A stretch of 64,000 bases of DNA from CAZGLK01 sp964526375 (GCA_964526375.1 CAZGLK010000001.1:13982-77981); one strand, 5' to 3'; counted from the stretch's first letter, positions 42,902-51,296 are shown. Program-made: numbers and translations. Notes: a model not told the origin generated them from the letters alone.

Positions 42902-43417
42902 ATGGATTCAAAACTGAAAAATAGATTCTCTAATGTAAAACTTCTGGTTTCTGACTTTGACGGCGTAATGACAGACGGCTATGTTTACTTGGATGAGAAC
43001 GGCCGGGAGTCGGTTAAGTGCAGCCGCAAGGACGGTTTGGGTGTGGAACTTCTTAAAAACGCTGGTGTAGAAGTAATGGTTTTGTCCAAGGAAAATAACT
43101 CGGTGGTTAAAGCCAGGTGCCGCAAACTGAAAATAAAATGCCGGCAGGGAATCTCCAGCGGGGCTGGCAAGGTTGGTATTTTAAAGGAAATACTTAAGGC
43201 GAAAAATCTTGATAATAAGTCAAGTTGCTATATTGGTGACGATATCAATGATGTCGCTGCCATAAAATACGCGGCTGTGGGTGTTGCCGTGGCCGACAGC
43301 CACCCGCTGGTTAAAAAAGCGGCCGACTATATCACCAAGGCCCGGGGTGGTCACCATGCCGTCAGAGAACTGGCGGAATTGATATTGGAGTCTCAAGGCA
43401 CCGAGCTTAAGATTTAA
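42902..43417 (+). CDS. KdsC-like HAD phosphatase
   Basis: A 171-aa HAD phosphatase without a cap domain, the size of KdsC. Motif I is SDFDGVMTDG (Asp18, Asp20), motif II region VMVLSKENN, then KVGILKEIL, and motif IV IGDDINDVAAI. I chose the ATG at 42902 because it gives the standard start, 16 residues before the DFDG motif. KdsC relatives remove phosphate from KDO-8-P or from sialic-acid-type 9-phosphates. With neuA divergent and neuB nearby it likely makes the free nonulosonic acid, which would imply that NeuB here uses a phosphorylated sugar. That is inference. Confidence 0.87.
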   Translation: MDSKLKNRFSNVKLLVSDFDGVMTDGYVYLDENGRESVKCSRKDGLGVELLKNAGVEVMVLSKENNSVVKARCRKLKIKCRQGISSGAGKVGILKEILKAKNLDNKSSCYIGDDINDVAAIKYAAVGVAVADSHPLVKKAADYITKARGGHHAVRELAELILESQGTELKI

Positions 43418-43421
43418 AACC

Positions 43422-44771
43422 ATGGAAACCATTTTTTTGTTTGTGGATAAAGATTTATTGATACGAGACCTGCTTACCGGCGATTTTTTGCCGTATCTTG
43501 CTTCCAAATTTCAAGCGGTAGTTTTTATGCAGGAGAAATCATATGCAAGAAACAAGGATTTTTTGTTTGCCGGGAGCGATCGTGTTGAATATAAAATCTG
43601 GCCGGTTTACAACAATAAATTTTTAGACTGGATGAAAGCGATTCGGAGCGTGTTCGTAAGGCAATTTGACCACCTGAACGTGCAGCAGTTCAAAAAAAGA
43701 AAGCTTCCCGGAACTAAATTCAATCGCTGGCTGCTGCCATTGGCTAGCGCCGGCCGTCGTTTTTTTACCCTGAAGTTTTTTAAGTCTTTAGAAAAACAGC
43801 TTCTTTCCGGTAAATCAAAGGAGATTTTTAGAGGTTATGTTAACAAATACCGTCCCAGTTGCGTTGTAACCGCGTCTTGCGGCATTATGAATTTTGAGGC
43901 CGAAGGGTTGCTGTTGGCGGAATTTTTTGGTATCCCCACGGTAGCCGTTAACTTTAATTGGGACAATTTGACGTCTAAAGTGCGAAGCTTAAGGTTGCCG
44001 GATAAATTGGTTGTTTGGAATGAACCAATCAAGAATGTCGCTTTGGAGATGCATGGGTATGAAGCTAATGAAGTGTTTGTTTCGGGGATTATCAGGTTTG
44101 ATCCCTATTTTAACAAGAGTGCTCCCGAGTTGCCCGGTCGGGAGGGGTTTTTAAGGTCTAAAGGATTGGATCCCAACAATAAAACGATTGTCTATGCCAG
44201 CACGGCTGATTTTGTGTATCCTTTTCAAAAGGAATTGATAAGTCTGCTGATTGAATTGAGGGATCAAGGCAAACTTTTGGGCCAGCCCAATATCTTTGTT
44301 CGTCTCCATTACAAGGATCCAATAGACGGCTACCGCCGTTTTTTAAACCAGCCCAATGTTTACATAGAAAAATATGAATCTACTTCCTTGGAGCGGGATG
44401 GTTTGAATTTGAAGGCGACCCTGCTGTACGGTGATGTCCATTTAAATTATGCGTCCACTGTCTCTTTAGATGTCTGTGCCCTAAACCGGCCGCTTATTAA
44501 TTTGGCCTTTCCGGCCGATGTTGTGGCAAGATTCCCCAATCAGGATTTTCCGCATTACCGGCCTTTAGTGGAAACCGGCGCGGCGCGGCTGGCTCGCGAC
44601 CCGATTGAACTGGTTAATCTGATCAACGGTTATTTTCTTAATCCCGACTTAGATTCAGAAAAACGTGGGGAAATTGCCGCAAATTTGGTTTGTAACGCGG
44701 ACGGTCTGGCCCATAAGCGGGTTGTGGATTTTCTTGTAAATATGGCCGCCGGCAGCTCCAAGAAGGATTGA
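43422..44771 (+). CDS. GT-B-like protein of the five-member family (copy 4, subgroup A)
   Basis: A 449-aa protein that starts METIFLFVDKDLLIRDLLTG, 5 bases after the KdsC-like gene. Shared points: NKYRPSCVVTAS, NFNWDNLTSKV, VFVSGIIRFDPYF, IFVRLHY, YGDVHLNYASTVSLDVCALNRPLI and NADGLAHKRVVDFLV. It is closest to copy 2 at 29391. Reaction unknown; likely a GT-B transferase. A TTG in its stop codon opens the next reading frame, but the next gene more likely starts later. Confidence 0.65.
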   Translation: METIFLFVDKDLLIRDLLTGDFLPYLASKFQAVVFMQEKSYARNKDFLFAGSDRVEYKIWPVYNNKFLDWMKAIRSVFVRQFDHLNVQQFKKRKLPGTKFNRWLLPLASAGRRFFTLKFFKSLEKQLLSGKSKEIFRGYVNKYRPSCVVTASCGIMNFEAEGLLLAEFFGIPTVAVNFNWDNLTSKVRSLRLPDKLVVWNEPIKNVALEMHGYEANEVFVSGIIRFDPYFNKSAPELPGREGFLRSKGLDPNNKTIVYASTADFVYPFQKELISLLIELRDQGKLLGQPNIFVRLHYKDPIDGYRRFLNQPNVYIEKYESTSLERDGLNLKATLLYGDVHLNYASTVSLDVCALNRPLINLAFPADVVARFPNQDFPHYRPLVETGAARLARDPIELVNLINGYFLNPDLDSEKRGEIAANLVCNADGLAHKRVVDFLVNMAAGSSKKD

Positions 44772-44860
44772 AGCTCCCCGCCCCAAGTGTGAGTTTCACT
44801 GGCCCATGGCGCGATTTGGTTACAATTAAGTTGGCAGCGGAGTTATTAAGTTATGACGGC

Positions 44861-46246
44861 ATGAAGACCATTCTGATCAGTATTTTACAGGGCATTGAAG
44901 CCAAAAATATTTTAAGAACTGAGATTTGCAAAACGCTCTTGGCAACACCCGACATAAGGCTTGTTTTTTTGGTTGGCACCAAGGACAAATTGGATTATTA
45001 TGGCCGGGAGTTTACGCATCCCAGGATGATCTACGAGCTGGTTTTGCCCGTTAAGGTTTCAAGGTGGGATCGTTTTTTGGGTTTCTTAAAATTTAAGCTG
45101 ATTAACACCGAGACCATAGATTTAAGAAGAAAACTGGCAGCTAAAGACAATCGCGTCAGTTTTTTTCTGTACCCGTTCATTTTTTTGTTTAATAGAATTT
45201 TTGCCCGAAGAATTTTTAGAAAATTTGTTAGGCAGTTAGACCAGAGCTTGGCCCCGAGTGCCGATTTTTCCTGTCTTTTTGACAAGTATAATGTTGCCGC
45301 GGTTTTCCTGGCTCATCTTTTTGACGATACGGAGGCCGCTTTGCTGCGCGAGGCGAAGCGAAGGGGAATTGTAAATGTGGGGCTTATAAATTCTTGGGAC
45401 AAATTAACAGCCCGGTGCATGTTGAGGGTGTTGCCGGACAAATTGCTGGTTTACAACGATATCGTGAAAAAAGAGGCTGTTGAGTATGCCGATATGCCGC
45501 CGGAGAACGTTGTAGCGGTTGGCGTGCCGCATTATGATCAGTATTTTACCGATAAACCCCCTTCGCTCGATGAATTTTATAAGAGGGCGAACATTGATTC
45601 TAAAAAAAGGATTATTCTTTATTCTCCCATAGGCAAGTATTTTAGCGACTCGGATTGGGATATAATAGATTTACTCAACGGTTTTACGGAAAACGAGCTA
45701 AGGAGTTATAATGTAGAATTGCTGGTTAGATTTCAGCCCAATGATTTTGTCAGTGAGATTGAAATCAAGAAAAGGCCTTGGCTTAAATACGATCTGCCCG
45801 GCATTAGATTTTCCAATAAGCGCGGGGTTGACTGGGATATGAATTTTGCGGATCTAAAAAATCTGTTTGACACTCTGTATTACTGTTCACTCCTGGTTTG
45901 TTACGCGGCCAGTATAACCGTTGAGGCTGCTATTTTGGGCAAGCCGGTTATAAATATAAATTTTGAGGTTAAAGACAAGCAAAAACATTCCCAAACGCCA
46001 ACCTATTTTTACGGCATGAGCCACTATCGCAAGGTTTTAGCAACCGGCGGCATCCGTTTGGTTAATAGTAAAGAGGAGTTGTTGAAATGGATTAAAATAT
46101 ATTTGGATCAGCCCGAAATTGATGCTGACGGCAGATCTAGACTTGTCAGCGAGCAGTGTTGGAGACAAGACGGCCGGGCCGGGCAAAGGATTGCGGGGTT
46201 TTTAATAAGCGAAATTGGTTCAAACCGAGACGGTGCGGTGGCTTAA
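44861..46246 (+). CDS. GT-B-like protein of the five-member family (copy 5, subgroup B)
   Basis: A 461-aa protein. I prefer the ATG at 44861 over a TTG at 44768, because MKTILISILQGIEAKNILRT lines up with the start of the other four copies. Shared points: DKYNVAAVFLAH, INSWDKLTARCML, VVAVGVPHYDQYF, YCSLLVCYAASITVEAAILGKPVI and CWRQDGRAGQRI. It is closest to copies 1 and 3. It is followed 39 bases later by an ACP gene. Reaction unknown. Confidence 0.65.
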   Translation: MKTILISILQGIEAKNILRTEICKTLLATPDIRLVFLVGTKDKLDYYGREFTHPRMIYELVLPVKVSRWDRFLGFLKFKLINTETIDLRRKLAAKDNRVSFFLYPFIFLFNRIFARRIFRKFVRQLDQSLAPSADFSCLFDKYNVAAVFLAHLFDDTEAALLREAKRRGIVNVGLINSWDKLTARCMLRVLPDKLLVYNDIVKKEAVEYADMPPENVVAVGVPHYDQYFTDKPPSLDEFYKRANIDSKKRIILYSPIGKYFSDSDWDIIDLLNGFTENELRSYNVELLVRFQPNDFVSEIEIKKRPWLKYDLPGIRFSNKRGVDWDMNFADLKNLFDTLYYCSLLVCYAASITVEAAILGKPVININFEVKDKQKHSQTPTYFYGMSHYRKVLATGGIRLVNSKEELLKWIKIYLDQPEIDADGRSRLVSEQCWRQDGRAGQRIAGFLISEIGSNRDGAVA

Positions 46247-46285
46247 TTGGGAACTTGGTTTGACTGCTAATTATCAAGTGCAAAA

Positions 46286-46516
46286 ATGGACAGGTTAGAA
46301 AATTTAATAGCTAGGGTTTTGAATGTTGAACCCACCGCGGTAAACGACAACACCAGCCCCGATAATGTGGAAAGCTGGGATTCTTTTAGCAGTTTAATTT
46401 TGGTTACGGAACTGGAAAAGAATTTTAAAGTTAAGTTTAGTTTGGAAGAGGTTGTTCTGGTTAAAAATGTGGGGGACATTAAAAAAGCCTTAAGGAATCA
46501 TGGCGTGAAAGTATGA
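46286..46516 (+). CDS. Acyl carrier protein (ACP2)
   Basis: A 76-aa carrier protein with the likely phosphopantetheine Ser33 in ESWDSFSSLILV. The helix pattern is like ACP1 and ACP3 (LEKNFKVKFSLEEV and VGDIKKALRNHGV). It overlaps the MaoC-like gene by 4 bases (ATGA), which suggests that the hydratase works on an acyl group bound to it. Confidence 0.88.
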   Translation: MDRLENLIARVLNVEPTAVNDNTSPDNVESWDSFSSLILVTELEKNFKVKFSLEEVVLVKNVGDIKKALRNHGVKV

Positions 46517-46941
46517 CTTTAATTTCCAGCAACCTGGAGTTTGAGCAAATTAAGATAGGGGATGTTTTTTCGTTTAAAAAACTTATAGATGACGAATTGA
46601 TTGATCGTTTTGCCGTGCTGGTGGGTGATTACAATCCTCTGCATACGGATATTGCTTATGCTAAAGAAAATGGTTTTGATGGCCGATTGGCTCAAGGTCT
46701 GTTGACGGGAAGTTTATTTTCAACCCTGGTGGGTATGTTTTGCCCGGGTCGGCGGGCCTTATACTTATCGCAGAGTTTAAATTTTAAAAAACCCGTGGTT
46801 GCCGGCAGAGAGGTGTTAATTAAGGGCGAGGTATTGGATAAATCTGAAAGTACCAGAGTTATTAGGTTAAAAACTTTGGTTTGTGACGAGAAAGAAGATA
46901 TAGCCGTAGAGGGGGAGGCTTTAATTAAAGTCGGGTTGTAA
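46513..46941 (+). CDS. MaoC-type hydratase (R-specific enoyl hydratase)
   Basis: A 142-aa hot-dog fold enzyme. The catalytic Asp and His are in VGDYNPLHTD, followed by FDGRLAQGLLTGSLFSTLVG, the family's other signature. These enzymes hydrate trans-2-enoyl thioesters to (R)-3-hydroxyacyl thioesters, or run backwards. It starts in an ATGA overlap with ACP2 and is followed 31 bases later by an SDR of ketoreductase type. Together they could interconvert keto-, hydroxy- and enoyl-ACP. Confidence 0.88.
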   Translation: MTLISSNLEFEQIKIGDVFSFKKLIDDELIDRFAVLVGDYNPLHTDIAYAKENGFDGRLAQGLLTGSLFSTLVGMFCPGRRALYLSQSLNFKKPVVAGREVLIKGEVLDKSESTRVIRLKTLVCDEKEDIAVEGEALIKVGL

Positions 46942-46972
46942 ATTTTGTTAGGTAAAGAGATAGTTTCAAATT

Positions 46973-47668
46973 ATGAGATTCAAAAACAAAGTTATTCTTA
47001 TTTTAGGGGGCACGGGGCACATTGGTTCGGCCGCGGCCGCGGCTTTTGAAAGAGAGGGCGCCAAAGTATGCCGCCACGGGCGATCCGGAAAATACAAAGC
47101 TGATCTAAGAAACGAAAAAGATATTGATGATTTGGTTTCTAGTGTATTGGCTGATCATGGGCGGGTTGATGTTGTGGTTAATTCGGTTAGCCATCCCGTT
47201 AAAATAAATAGTTTTGACAAAAAAACATGGTCCGATTTTAAGGATCAGTTTCTGGTTCAGCTGGGTGGCGGTTGGGAAGTAATACAAAGATTGCTGCCGG
47301 GCATGAAAACAAACAGAGAGGGGAGAATAATAAATATTCTCACGTCTTATGCCGTCGGCCAGCCGCCTTCTGGTTTAGCGGATTATGTCACGGCCAAATA
47401 TGCTTTATTGGGTTTGACAAAGGCATTGGCTAAGGAGTTGGGCAAGTATGGAATTACCGTTAATGCAGTTTCGCCCAGTTTAATAAAAAACGCTTTTTCT
47501 GGTGGCGTGCCGGAGAAGCTCTTGGATTTGATCGTTGCCCAAACGCCGTTGGGCCGTTTAGCCACAGCGGAAGATGTTGCCGGTAGCGTGTTATTTTTGG
47601 CTTCCGATGAGGCCGCTTATATAACTGGACAGAATATCGTCGTGGCTGGCGGAAATGCAATGCTATGA
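46973..47668 (+). CDS. SDR of the FabG ketoreductase type
   Basis: A 231-aa classical SDR. The cofactor motif is LILGGTGHIGSAAA, with a basic residue after strand 2 (CRHGRSGK) that favours NADPH. It has VVVNSVSHP, the Ser at INILTSYA, the Tyr/Lys pair in YVTAKYALLG, and a C-terminal SVLFLASDEAAYITGQNIVVAGG. It differs from 38364 (an NAD-type SDR). Position between MaoC and the acyl-activating ligase suggests 3-ketoacyl-ACP reduction, but no ketosynthase is present to make such a substrate. Confidence 0.83.
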   Translation: MRFKNKVILILGGTGHIGSAAAAAFEREGAKVCRHGRSGKYKADLRNEKDIDDLVSSVLADHGRVDVVVNSVSHPVKINSFDKKTWSDFKDQFLVQLGGGWEVIQRLLPGMKTNREGRIINILTSYAVGQPPSGLADYVTAKYALLGLTKALAKELGKYGITVNAVSPSLIKNAFSGGVPEKLLDLIVAQTPLGRLATAEDVAGSVLFLASDEAAYITGQNIVVAGGNAML

Positions 47669-47713
47669 AATTAAATCAACCAAGGTAGTATATAGTAGCA
47701 CGGTCTAGCGTCC

Positions 47714-49456
47714 ATGACAAAGAATATTACTAACATAGAACCTAATTTGGCTGATTATGATAAAACCCGTGCTAATTTCTCTTGGGAGGATTGGCATAGG
47801 GAGTTTTATTTCTATAACCATGGCAACAGGGTTAACTATGCCTATGAGGTTACCAACCATCAAGTGGAGAAGGGCAACGGCGGTGTGGCGGCGATAATAG
47901 AACAAAGGGCTGACGGAAGCATCGACAGGATAACTTACCGGGGATTAGCCCGGGCCACCGATGTAATTGCCGGCAACCTCAAGTCTCTTGGTTTAAAACC
48001 CGGAGAGAGGTTTGCGATCTACGCCCCTAGATCAATCGATTATGCGAAAGTACTTTTGGCGTCTGTAAAATGCGGCGCCGTGGCTGTTCCTCTTTTTGAT
48101 GCTTTTGGCCCGGGCGCGATCAAGGATAGAATTAATGATTGTTCAGCCAGCTGGATTTATGTTGCCGGTGATTTGTTCAATAATGTGCGTCTCGGGGAAT
48201 TACCTTCTCTGAAGAAGGTATTAATGAATAGATTGCCGGCCGGGCTTGAGAAAACCAAGAGTGATGTTCGGTTTGTTACATTGGCAGAGCTCATGAGGGG
48301 TAAGGTTGGTTGGGACGCAGTTAGTTTCGGGGATTTAGAAACAGCCTTTATTATTCATTATACCTCCGGCTCCACAGCTAAGCCCAAGGGTGTGTTGTTG
48401 GCCAACAGGACCATGGTGGGCCATTTGGTTACGGGACTATATGTTTTAGATTTGCGGCGGGGTGACAGGTTATGGAATACCGGCGATCCGGGCTGGATAA
48501 CAGGAATGGTTTATAATTTTTTTGCACCTCTGTTACTAGGTGCTACTACTCACATATACCATGGTCCTTTTCATCCCCAGGGTTGGTCTAATTTTATGAG
48601 AAAGATGAAAATAACGGTTTGGTACAGCACACCTACGGCTTTCAGGTTGCTCCGTTATTATAATGCGCCAGTAAACAGAAAAAATACTCCCTGTTTGAGG
48701 CATATAGTCAGTGCCGGTGAGCCGCTTAATTCCAGTTTGGTTGACTGGACCATGGAAAATCTTGGAATTCCCATACATGATTCTTGGTACATGACGGAAA
48801 ATGGGCATCAGCTTATAAATAATTACCGCTGTCTGACGGTTAAAAAAGGTTCCATGGGCAAGCCGTTTCCGGGAATTGAGGCCGCGATTATTGATGAAAA
48901 ATGCAGAAAGTTGCCGGTCGGAAAAGTTGGGCGTCTGGCTGTAAAAACTCCCTGGCCCGGTTTAATGAAAACAATCTGGAATAACCGTAAAAAATTTGAT
49001 TCCTATTTTGAGAAAGGATGGTATATATCTGGAGACATGGCATATCGGGATAGGGATGGATATTTTTGGTTCCAGGGTCGGGAGGATGACATGATAAAAA
49101 GCGCTGCCGAGAGAATAAGCCCCTTCGAGATAGAAAATATCTTGGTTTCTCATCCGGCTGTTGGGGAGGCGGCAGTTATAGAAAAACCGGACGACTTGTA
49201 TGGGGGAATTGTTAAAGCCTTTGTGGTGCTAAAACCAAATTTCGCTTCTTCGGAGTCTGTCAGGGAAGACATAGTAAGACACGTGAGAGACAATTTATCC
49301 ACTTCTCAAGTCCCGCGAGAGGTGGAGTTCGTGGGTGATTTGCCAAAAACAAGGAGTGGTAAAATAATGAGACGGCTGCTAAGGGCCAAAGAAATGAACA
49401 TGGATCTCGGCGATGTTTCTACATTGGATACGGAAATGAAAACAGATCTTAAGTGA
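47714..49456 (+). CDS. Acetyl-CoA-synthetase-like acyl-activating enzyme
   Basis: A 580-aa AMP-forming ligase that activates a carboxylic acid as acyl-adenylate and passes it to a thiol. Motifs are IIHYTSGSTAKPKGV (A3), LWNTGDPGWITGM, DSWYMTENG (A5 region), WYISGDMAYRDRDGYFWFQGREDDMIK (A7-A8) and KTRSGKIMRR (catalytic Lys near the end). The order and the GDPGW and W-x-TENG features place it near acetyl-CoA synthetase; the acetate-limiting second Trp of DTWWQTE is Tyr here, so a larger acid may fit. An ACP gene follows 15 bases later, so the acceptor may be the carrier and not CoA. This would be the entry point of the second acyl pathway. Confidence 0.87.
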   Translation: MTKNITNIEPNLADYDKTRANFSWEDWHREFYFYNHGNRVNYAYEVTNHQVEKGNGGVAAIIEQRADGSIDRITYRGLARATDVIAGNLKSLGLKPGERFAIYAPRSIDYAKVLLASVKCGAVAVPLFDAFGPGAIKDRINDCSASWIYVAGDLFNNVRLGELPSLKKVLMNRLPAGLEKTKSDVRFVTLAELMRGKVGWDAVSFGDLETAFIIHYTSGSTAKPKGVLLANRTMVGHLVTGLYVLDLRRGDRLWNTGDPGWITGMVYNFFAPLLLGATTHIYHGPFHPQGWSNFMRKMKITVWYSTPTAFRLLRYYNAPVNRKNTPCLRHIVSAGEPLNSSLVDWTMENLGIPIHDSWYMTENGHQLINNYRCLTVKKGSMGKPFPGIEAAIIDEKCRKLPVGKVGRLAVKTPWPGLMKTIWNNRKKFDSYFEKGWYISGDMAYRDRDGYFWFQGREDDMIKSAAERISPFEIENILVSHPAVGEAAVIEKPDDLYGGIVKAFVVLKPNFASSESVREDIVRHVRDNLSTSQVPREVEFVGDLPKTRSGKIMRRLLRAKEMNMDLGDVSTLDTEMKTDLK

Positions 49457-49471
49457 AACCATCTCTTAAAT

Positions 49472-49702
49472 ATGAAGCAGAAACTCGAGAAAATTTTAGG
49501 GAAAGTTTTTGGAGTAAATCCAAAGAGAATCACAGACAAAACAAGTCCAGAAAACTTGCCCAGTTGGGATTCTTTTAACGGTTTGGTTTTGGTGCGGGAG
49601 CTGGAAAAGAATTTCAATATTAAGTTGGATGTTGAAGAGATGGCTAAGATCAAAAGAGTGGCGGATATAAGAAGATTACTGAAACGTTACGGCCGTCTTT
49701 AG
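49472..49702 (+). CDS. Acyl carrier protein (ACP3)
   Basis: A 76-aa carrier protein with the likely modified Ser34 in PSWDSFNGLVLV and LEKNFNIKLDVEEMAKI / VADIRRLLKRYG helices. It starts 15 bases after the ligase and is the likely acceptor of its acyl group. ACP2 and ACP3 are more alike in length and sequence than either is to ACP1. Confidence 0.88.
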   Translation: MKQKLEKILGKVFGVNPKRITDKTSPENLPSWDSFNGLVLVRELEKNFNIKLDVEEMAKIKRVADIRRLLKRYGRL

Positions 49703-49814
49703 TTGGCGCGCGGCTATGCGCAAAAGCGGTTTGTTGAATAGTTAAATGTAATTTGTTAAGCTTGAGTTTGCAGTTTATGAAGTTCTTTTCGCACCCACAT
49801 AGGAGGGAGCCCGG

Positions 49815-50192
49815 ATGGTTAAGGTTAAGCATGGGCAAGTCTTCGCTGCCAGAATGGATGACGCGGTTTTTGTTGACCGAAAAATAAAATTAATTGCTAA
49901 GGAGGTTTGGGATGTTATCAATCAGGAGTTAGAGGTTGATCTCGAACCAGGTGATTTGGGGGAGCATATCATTACCGAGGGTTTAGGTGATCTCTCCGAT
50001 ATCACGCCGGGGACGTTCTTGCTGATCGGAGACTCGATTGGATTGTCCTTGCAGGTACAAGAAAGAGAGCATCTTGAAAAAATCGAAGGGTATCACTCTG
50101 GTCCTAGTGTTTGCGGAGCGGTTTTGATAGCTGTTGTAAGGAGAGGTCTGTATTACAGAATTAAACCGAGGGATGTTATAACAGCTGCGTAA
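49815..50192 (+). CDS. MOSC-domain-like protein
   Basis: A 125-aa protein with a strong ribosome-binding site (AGGAGGGAG) before the ATG and its own terminator. The sequence GDLGEHIITEGLGDLSDITPGTFLLIGDSI matches the core of MOSC domains, sulfur-carrier modules of molybdenum-cofactor enzymes. The Cys near residue 106 (SGPSVCGAVL) may be the sulfur-accepting residue, though the usual spacing could not be checked. No molybdenum-cofactor gene is in the window. Its presence inside a glycan locus is unexplained. Confidence 0.68.
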   Translation: MVKVKHGQVFAARMDDAVFVDRKIKLIAKEVWDVINQELEVDLEPGDLGEHIITEGLGDLSDITPGTFLLIGDSIGLSLQVQEREHLEKIEGYHSGPSVCGAVLIAVVRRGLYYRIKPRDVITAA

Positions 50193-50207
50193 AAGCAAAA
50201 GCCGCGG

Positions 50208-50241
50208 GTGGCGTGTTAAAATTAAACACGCCATCTTTTTT
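50208..50241 (+). terminator. Terminator after the MOSC-like gene
   Basis: GGCGTGTT (50210-50217) pairs with AACACGCC (50225-50232), loop AAAATTA, followed by ATCTTTTTTC. It ends the ACP-ligase operon or the MOSC gene alone. Confidence 0.85.
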
Positions 50242-50282
50242 CAACACTATTACACCACTATTACACCAATAGAAATTATAAG

Positions 50283-51296
50283 ATGTTTGTTACAACTTAC
50301 CAGAATACTGATTTTAAGATCTTTTCTGAATATATAAAATCGGTTTTTAATCCTAATTATATATTAGGCTATGAGAAATATCTTAAATGGCAATACTCCG
50401 ATTCTTTGTATCTTCTTAAGGCCGGAGATCAAATTGCGGGCCATTTTGGCTTCAGAGATATTTCCTACAAAGTGGGAGAAATGGTAAAAAATGTACGGGT
50501 GCTGATGAATCTGTTTGTTTTGCCTCAATTTCGCGTTTCGGGCGGGGGAGCGATACTTTCTGGGAAAGTTTTTGACACCGCTAACGCCGTTATGGTTTCT
50601 GGCTACAACCCGGCTCTTCACGGTCTCGGCGCGCACCTGATTTCGGGCTGGAAAGCCGCCGGCAATCTTTCTAGGTTTATGGCCGTGCTGAATCCTAAAA
50701 ATCCCATGCTGGCCCAATATAAGTCGTCCTGGGCTAGACCCGTTCGCAAACGGCACAGGGGTTGGGTGGTGGATTTGGGCATTAGTGACCCGGATGTTTT
50801 GGAACGGGCCTGGCTGGAATCTAGGTTCAATTACCGATTGACCGTTGAACGCAGCAGCAGTTATGTGAAATGGCGTTTTTTTGATCACCCCTTTATAGAT
50901 TACCGGGTTTTTGTTTGTTTTAATAACGGGTCGCCTCGCGGTTATTTGATTGGTCGGATAGAGGGGAATAGTGTTTTCAAAATAGCTCGGATTATAGATC
51001 TGGTGGCCGTTGAGCCGGCTGATTACTGCCTTATAAGCAGTTTTATTGATTGGGCCGGACAGGAGTTTTGTGACGCTGCGGATTTCATGTTTTCTGGAAA
51101 GGCGCACCGGGAGGCTTTACGGGATGTCGGTTTTTTTGATGTGTTGGATACGGATTTTGCTGATTTTCCGATACTTTTTAGTCCGATTTCTAACAGGAAA
51201 AATTTTATCAACATAGCCTATAACCTGGAATTTGGTTTAGGAGAGTGTTACTTCACCAAGGCCGACGGCGACCAAGACAGATATAATCCTTATTAA
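50283..51296 (+). CDS. GNAT-like N-acyltransferase, paralogue of 30757-31869
   Basis: A 337-aa two-lobed acyltransferase-like protein. Lobe 1 has FGFRDISYKVGEM and LFVLPQFRVSGGGAILSGKVFD, where the CoA/phosphopantetheine loop is RVSGGGA. The join has VKWRFFDHPFIDYRVFVCF, shared with the paralogue, and lobe 2 covers RIIDLVAVEPADYCLISSFIDWAG and DVGFFDVLD. It follows a terminator, so it may have its own promoter. It lies next to the ACP-ligase block, as its paralogue lies next to the FkbH-ACP block. Confidence 0.62.
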   Translation: MFVTTYQNTDFKIFSEYIKSVFNPNYILGYEKYLKWQYSDSLYLLKAGDQIAGHFGFRDISYKVGEMVKNVRVLMNLFVLPQFRVSGGGAILSGKVFDTANAVMVSGYNPALHGLGAHLISGWKAAGNLSRFMAVLNPKNPMLAQYKSSWARPVRKRHRGWVVDLGISDPDVLERAWLESRFNYRLTVERSSSYVKWRFFDHPFIDYRVFVCFNNGSPRGYLIGRIEGNSVFKIARIIDLVAVEPADYCLISSFIDWAGQEFCDAADFMFSGKAHREALRDVGFFDVLDTDFADFPILFSPISNRKNFINIAYNLEFGLGECYFTKADGDQDRYNPY

